Positions 60,591-64,000 of a DNA stretch of 64,000 nt are shown here, one piece after another; position 1 is the first letter of the stretch, and each line of letters opens with the position of its first letter. The notes under the pieces were generated by a model. That model searched no databases. It saw nothing but the letters and a program-made list of their open reading frames with translations, and was not told where the DNA came from. This DNA is from Scandinavium sp002470465 (GTDB lineage: Bacteria > Pseudomonadota > Gammaproteobacteria > Enterobacterales > Enterobacteriaceae). The DNA lies in NCBI RefSeq assembly GCF_040750395.1, contig NZ_JBFLVD010000008.1, positions 186,001-250,000 on the forward strand, in the 5' to 3' direction. Made by a program: the position numbers and the translations under genes.

Positions 60591-61874
60591 TTACTTCTTC
60601 GGCTCTGCCACAACATAGCTTCCCACGCCGCGGTTGTTGTATTCCCACATGCGGTTGAAGTTGCTGTCGTTCAGGTTACGCTCGATTTCGCCTTTGTCAT
60701 TTTCAGCACCGGTGTTACCGCTGAACGGACGTTTGGAGATAGCGGCATCAGCCCATGGTTTGGCGGTGTTGAAACCTTCGTTGATCGCGCTGTCGCGGAT
60801 CACAACCTGACCGTTGGTGTTGCCGTCTACGTCCAGCGAGCGACCAAGCTGTGCCACGCCGTCACCGGCAGCGTTAAAGCGGCTGTTGGTAGCGAGGAAA
60901 CCGTAGAACAGGTTGGACTGCGTTGCCGGGGCAAACACGTAGCCTTCCTGCTGGGTGCGGGAGTTCACCACGCGGAAGTCGGTGTTATCAAACACCACTG
61001 CGCCGCGGCCGGAGACGATATCCACATCCCCTTCGAGATAGCTGTTGGTGACCAGCGTACGGGTAATGCGGTCGTTTTGCAGTTTATTCTGCACGCCGCT
61101 GTTGGTCACAAAGAAGGTATTCTGACGGCCAAGAATGTTGACCTTATTCAGCTGCACCTGGTCACCGTCGTTGCGGAAGGCTACAGCCTGGTGGTTACCG
61201 GCGTCAACGCTGTCACCGAGGTTGTTTTCGATGGTCAGGTTCTGCAGTTGTAGGCCGTTATTCTGTGACCAGAAGACCGCCGAGCACATCACGCCAACGG
61301 TGGCGGCACGCTTGCTCTGGCAGGTGTCGAACATGTACCACGCCGGTTTGCCTGGCATATATTTGCCCGCCGGATTCACCAGGCGACGCCAGTCGTTCGG
61401 GGCGATTTCAGAGTCGATGGCCAGGCCGATTTTCACATCAGCGGCTTTATCGCCCAGACCGTAAATCGTCACGCTGCCCGGTGCGGCAGGCACATAAACA
61501 GTGCCCTGGTATTCACCTGGCATTACCGCAATGTAAACGCGTGAAGTGTTGCGACGGTTGATCGCGGCGTCCACGGCGGCCTGGATTGTCGTATGGGTCA
61601 CGCCCGCGGTGCCTGCCGGGCCAACCACGAAGTCAGCTTTTGCCGGAGTAGCAATGGCGGAAGGCGACCACGGTGCCGCATTCGGATCCATCGTGGTGAA
61701 ATAACGCGCCTGCACGAAGTTTTTCGCCTCACCAGCCGTCAGAACTGGACGGGAAGCGGTGCCCGGGGCGGTCTGAGTAGACGGCTGCTGGTCGGGTGGC
61801 GTAGAGCTACAGGCGGTCAGCGTCGCGCCAAAGGCGAGCGCCAGCGCCAGACGGGAAACCGATAATGTGTTCAT
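60591..61874 (-). CDS. ybhC: YbhC, outer-membrane lipoprotein of the pectinesterase family (acyl-CoA thioesterase)
   Basis: 427 residues from MNTLSVSRLALALAFGATL, the E. coli length; the upstream frame to 62003 has no homology. Lipobox LTAC with C22. Right-handed beta-helix of the pectinesterase fold with motifs GNHQAVAFRNDGDQV and GDVDIVSGRGAVVFDN; the classical pectinesterase tail differs. The E. coli protein has reported acyl-CoA thioesterase activity. Physiological role uncertain. Confidence 0.92.
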   Translation of the reverse strand: MNTLSVSRLALALAFGATLTACSSTPPDQQPSTQTAPGTASRPVLTAGEAKNFVQARYFTTMDPNAAPWSPSAIATPAKADFVVGPAGTAGVTHTTIQAAVDAAINRRNTSRVYIAVMPGEYQGTVYVPAAPGSVTIYGLGDKAADVKIGLAIDSEIAPNDWRRLVNPAGKYMPGKPAWYMFDTCQSKRAATVGVMCSAVFWSQNNGLQLQNLTIENNLGDSVDAGNHQAVAFRNDGDQVQLNKVNILGRQNTFFVTNSGVQNKLQNDRITRTLVTNSYLEGDVDIVSGRGAVVFDNTDFRVVNSRTQQEGYVFAPATQSNLFYGFLATNSRFNAAGDGVAQLGRSLDVDGNTNGQVVIRDSAINEGFNTAKPWADAAISKRPFSGNTGAENDKGEIERNLNDSNFNRMWEYNNRGVGSYVVAEPKK

Positions 61875-62030
61875 GGTGCTCCAGACTGATGAAAGTGGAA
61901 AGGTCCCTAAAACCTGACTTTTTATACTAAGTTGAGCGAAACGGGAAGCGATGCGGTAAAAAAAGTCCGCTGCGGCGAGGCGGCAGCGCGCGTGGAATAT
62001 CACAAAAAAGCAACATATTCGTTCGGACGG

Positions 62031-62071
62031 TTGACATCGTTCGCCTTGCCCTTAATAAATGTCTATACAAC
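62031..62071 (+). promoter_or_regulatory. hutI promoter and HutC-like operator
   Basis: TTGACA (62031-62036), 16-bp spacer, TAATAA (62053-62058). The palindrome-like ATGTCTATACAA (62059-62070) is typical of HutC operators (TGTATAGACA-type). Transcription would start inside or just after this element, so the first ATG (62059) is probably operator and not a start codon. Confidence 0.6.
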
Positions 62072-62091
62072 CCATGACAAGTGACCCGCTC

Positions 62092-63318
62092 ATGTCTGAA
62101 TACGCTGATACCGATGTAATCTGGCACAACGCTCGTTTGGCCACCTTCGATCCTCAACTTTCACAGCCCTACGGTTTACTGGAGCATCATGCACTTGTTG
62201 TCCGGGACGGGCGCATCGCAGAGATTGTGCCAGAGTCCTCGCTCGCAGCCCGCAAAGGCAAGCGAATCGATCTGCAGGGGCGGCTGGTCACGCCGGGCCT
62301 TATTGATTGTCACACCCATCTGGTGTTTGGCGGCAGTCGGGCAACGGAGTGGGAGCAACGCCTGAACGGTGTCTCCTATCAGACCATCAGTGCCAACGGC
62401 GGCGGCATCAATTCAACCGTCCAGGCGACCCGTTCGGCTACGGAAGAAGCACTTACCCGTCTGGCCCAGGAGCGCCTGGAAAGGCTGATGCGCGAAGGCG
62501 TGACGACGGTTGAAATCAAATCCGGCTACGGACTCGACCTGAATAATGAAGGCAAAATGCTGCGTGTGGCTCAACAGCTTGCCGCCAGCAATGCTGTTGA
62601 GATAAGCCCGACGCTGCTGGCCGCTCATGCCATCCCGGCAGAATATAAAGGGCGCGGTGATGACTACATCACGCTCGTCTGCGAGGAGATCCTGCCGACG
62701 CTCTGGCAGGAGGGGCTGTTTGAAACCGTCGACGCGTTCTGTGAAAACGTCGGCTTTTCGCCTGAGCAAACCGAGCGCGTGTTCTGCGCCGCGCAGGTGC
62801 TGAACATTCCGGTCAAAGGCCACGTGGAGCAACTTTCTTCGCTCGGTGGTGCGCAACTGGTCAGCCACTACAAAGGGCTTTCGGCCGATCATATTGAATA
62901 TCTGAATGAAGAGGGCGTCAGCGCGATGGCCGACAGCGGCACCGTGGCCGTTCTGCTGCCCGGCGCGTTCTATTTCCTTAATGAAACGCAAAAGCCGCCC
63001 GTCGAATCGCTGCGCCGTCACGGCGTGCCGATGGCCGTGGCGACGGATTACAACCCCGGCACCAGCCCGTTTGCCAGCCTGCATCTGGCGATGAACATGG
63101 CCTGCGTGAAGTTCGGCTTAACGCCGGAGGAAGCCTGGACCGGCGTTACCCGCCACGCGGCACGTGCTCTGGGTCGACAGGATTCACATGGTCAGCTGGC
63201 GGCAGGTTTTGTCGCCGACTTCGCTATCTGGGGTGCTGAACATCCGGTTGAGATGGTTTACGAACCGGGGCGCAACCCGCTCTGGCAGCGAGTTTTCCGC
63301 GGTGAGGTGACGAAATGA
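62092..63318 (+). CDS. hutI: Imidazolonepropionase HutI
   Basis: 408 residues from MSEYADTDVIWHNARLATFD; Salmonella HutI is about 407. In-frame starts at 62059 and 62074 would be longer but coincide with the predicted promoter/operator. Amidohydrolase fold with metal-binding TPGLIDCHTHLVFGG, KSGYGLDL, GHVEQLSSLGG and VATDYNPGTSP. It converts imidazolone propionate to formiminoglutamate in histidine breakdown. Overlaps hutG by four bases. Confidence 0.92.
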   Translation: MSEYADTDVIWHNARLATFDPQLSQPYGLLEHHALVVRDGRIAEIVPESSLAARKGKRIDLQGRLVTPGLIDCHTHLVFGGSRATEWEQRLNGVSYQTISANGGGINSTVQATRSATEEALTRLAQERLERLMREGVTTVEIKSGYGLDLNNEGKMLRVAQQLAASNAVEISPTLLAAHAIPAEYKGRGDDYITLVCEEILPTLWQEGLFETVDAFCENVGFSPEQTERVFCAAQVLNIPVKGHVEQLSSLGGAQLVSHYKGLSADHIEYLNEEGVSAMADSGTVAVLLPGAFYFLNETQKPPVESLRRHGVPMAVATDYNPGTSPFASLHLAMNMACVKFGLTPEEAWTGVTRHAARALGRQDSHGQLAAGFVADFAIWGAEHPVEMVYEPGRNPLWQRVFRGEVTK

Positions 63319-64000
63319 CGCTCTGGCAACCAACCTCCGCCGACCTCTGGCAAGGGCGCGACGACAGCGCCGAATCGCCGGAGGCAAAACGTCTTTTTCA
63401 GACCATCACGGTGTCGCGCGACTTTGCCCCAGAACGGTATCGTGGGAAAATAGCCCTGCTGGGCTTTGCCTGCGATGAGGGCGTTAAGCGTAATAAGGGG
63501 CGACCCGGTGCGCAGCTTGGACCAGAAACATTGCGCAAAGCGCTGGCGAATATGGCGAGCCATGAAGGGCATGACAGGCTGGTCGATCTCGGTAGCGTTC
63601 ATGCTGAACCCGAAAAGCTGGAAGAGGCACAGCAGGCATTGCACGATGCGGTGTTGGCCTGCCAGCGCTCGCAAATGAAAACGCTGGTATTGGGCGGTGG
63701 TCATGAAACGGCGTTCGGTCATGGCGCGGGCGTCCTGGATGCCTTTCCCGGTGAGAACGTGGCGATCGTCAATCTCGATGCTCATCTGGACCTACGCCGC
63801 GCCGCCGAGGCCAGCTCAGGTACGCCGTTTCGCCAGCTGGCGCTACACTGCGAAAGCCAGCAGCGGGGCTTCAGCTACACCTGCTATGGCGCAAGCCGTG
63901 CGGCGAATACCAAAGCGCTATGGCAGGAAGCACACGAGCGTAACGTCACCGTACTGGAAGATTTAACCCTGCTTGACCCGGCGTTTCGCGAGGTACAGCA
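63315..64000 (+). CDS. hutG: Formimidoylglutamase HutG (3' end outside window)
   Basis: The first 228 codons of an ureohydrolase-family enzyme starting MTLWQPTSADLWQG at ATG 63315, overlapping the hutI stop (ATGA). Mn-binding motifs LGGGHETAFGH and NLDAHLDLR are present. It hydrolyses formiminoglutamate to glutamate and formamide. The gene runs off the window edge; hutC and hutUH are expected beyond it, by comparison with Salmonella and Klebsiella. Confidence 0.93.
   Translation, partial: MTLWQPTSADLWQGRDDSAESPEAKRLFQTITVSRDFAPERYRGKIALLGFACDEGVKRNKGRPGAQLGPETLRKALANMASHEGHDRLVDLGSVHAEPEKLEEAQQALHDAVLACQRSQMKTLVLGGGHETAFGHGAGVLDAFPGENVAIVNLDAHLDLRRAAEASSGTPFRQLALHCESQQRGFSYTCYGASRAANTKALWQEAHERNVTVLEDLTLLDPAFREVQ

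Noticed and set aside
1..64000. CRISPR arrays, insertion sequences, prophage or rRNA genes
   Set aside because: I saw no regularly spaced repeats, transposases, phage structural genes or rRNA sequence anywhere in the window.

Overview
The window is chromosomal DNA of an Enterobacteriaceae species close to the Enterobacter/Lelliottia/Leclercia group. Protein sequences and gene order track Escherichia coli from the kdp operon to ybhC (speF, kdp, ybfA, phr, gltA, sdh-suc, cydAB, tol-pal, lysine/valine tRNAs, nadA-pnuC, aroG, gpmA, gal, mod, pgl). Differences from E. coli K-12 as I recall it: no rhs material near ybfA, no mngRAB between sucD and cydA, a histidine-utilisation (hut) operon next to ybhC, and a long form of YbgA. 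The genus is an inference; no identity values were computed.

Region by region. (1) 1-8561, minus strand: start of speF preceded by the arrest-leader gene speFL, then kdpE, kdpD, kdpC, kdpB, kdpA, kdpF (high-affinity K+ uptake and its sensor-regulator). (2) 8863-16874: ybfA, a 548-base gap with an unexplained terminator, ybgA-phr, dtpD, then ybgI-pxpB-pxpC-nei with pxpA missing. (3) 16988-32632: gltA diverging from sdhCDAB-sucABCD (citrate synthase, succinate dehydrogenase, 2-oxoglutarate dehydrogenase, succinyl-CoA synthetase), the likely SdhX sRNA in the 3' UTR, then the cydABX-ybgE oxidase operon. (4) 32783-39365: ybgC-tolQRAB-pal-cpoB envelope operon and a tRNA cluster (Lys, Val, Lys, Lys, Lys) with two orphan copies of the tRNA-Lys 3' end. 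(5) 39547-44146: nadA-pnuC, zitB, ybgS, aroG. (6) 44259-47852: one large accessory gene inserted between aroG and gpmA, encoding an Mrr-like PD-(D/E)XK nuclease fused to a NACHT/STAND NTPase and a long helical C-terminal region. It looks like a single-gene immune system and is the most interesting item here. (7) 47867-58586: gpmA, galETKM, modEF, acrZ, modABC. (8) 58587-64000: ybhA, pgl, ybhC and the start of the hut operon (hutI, partial hutG).

Many recognisable control sites support the annotation: a KdpE-type box, a sdh promoter with CRP site, an FNR box before cydA, NadR and TyrR boxes, both gal operators, a ModE site, a Fur-like site at gpmA and a HutC-like site at hutI. Start codons were chosen from ribosome-binding sites, overlaps with the upstream gene and family length. 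Several genes use GTG (kdpF, pxpB, ybgC, tolQ, tolA).
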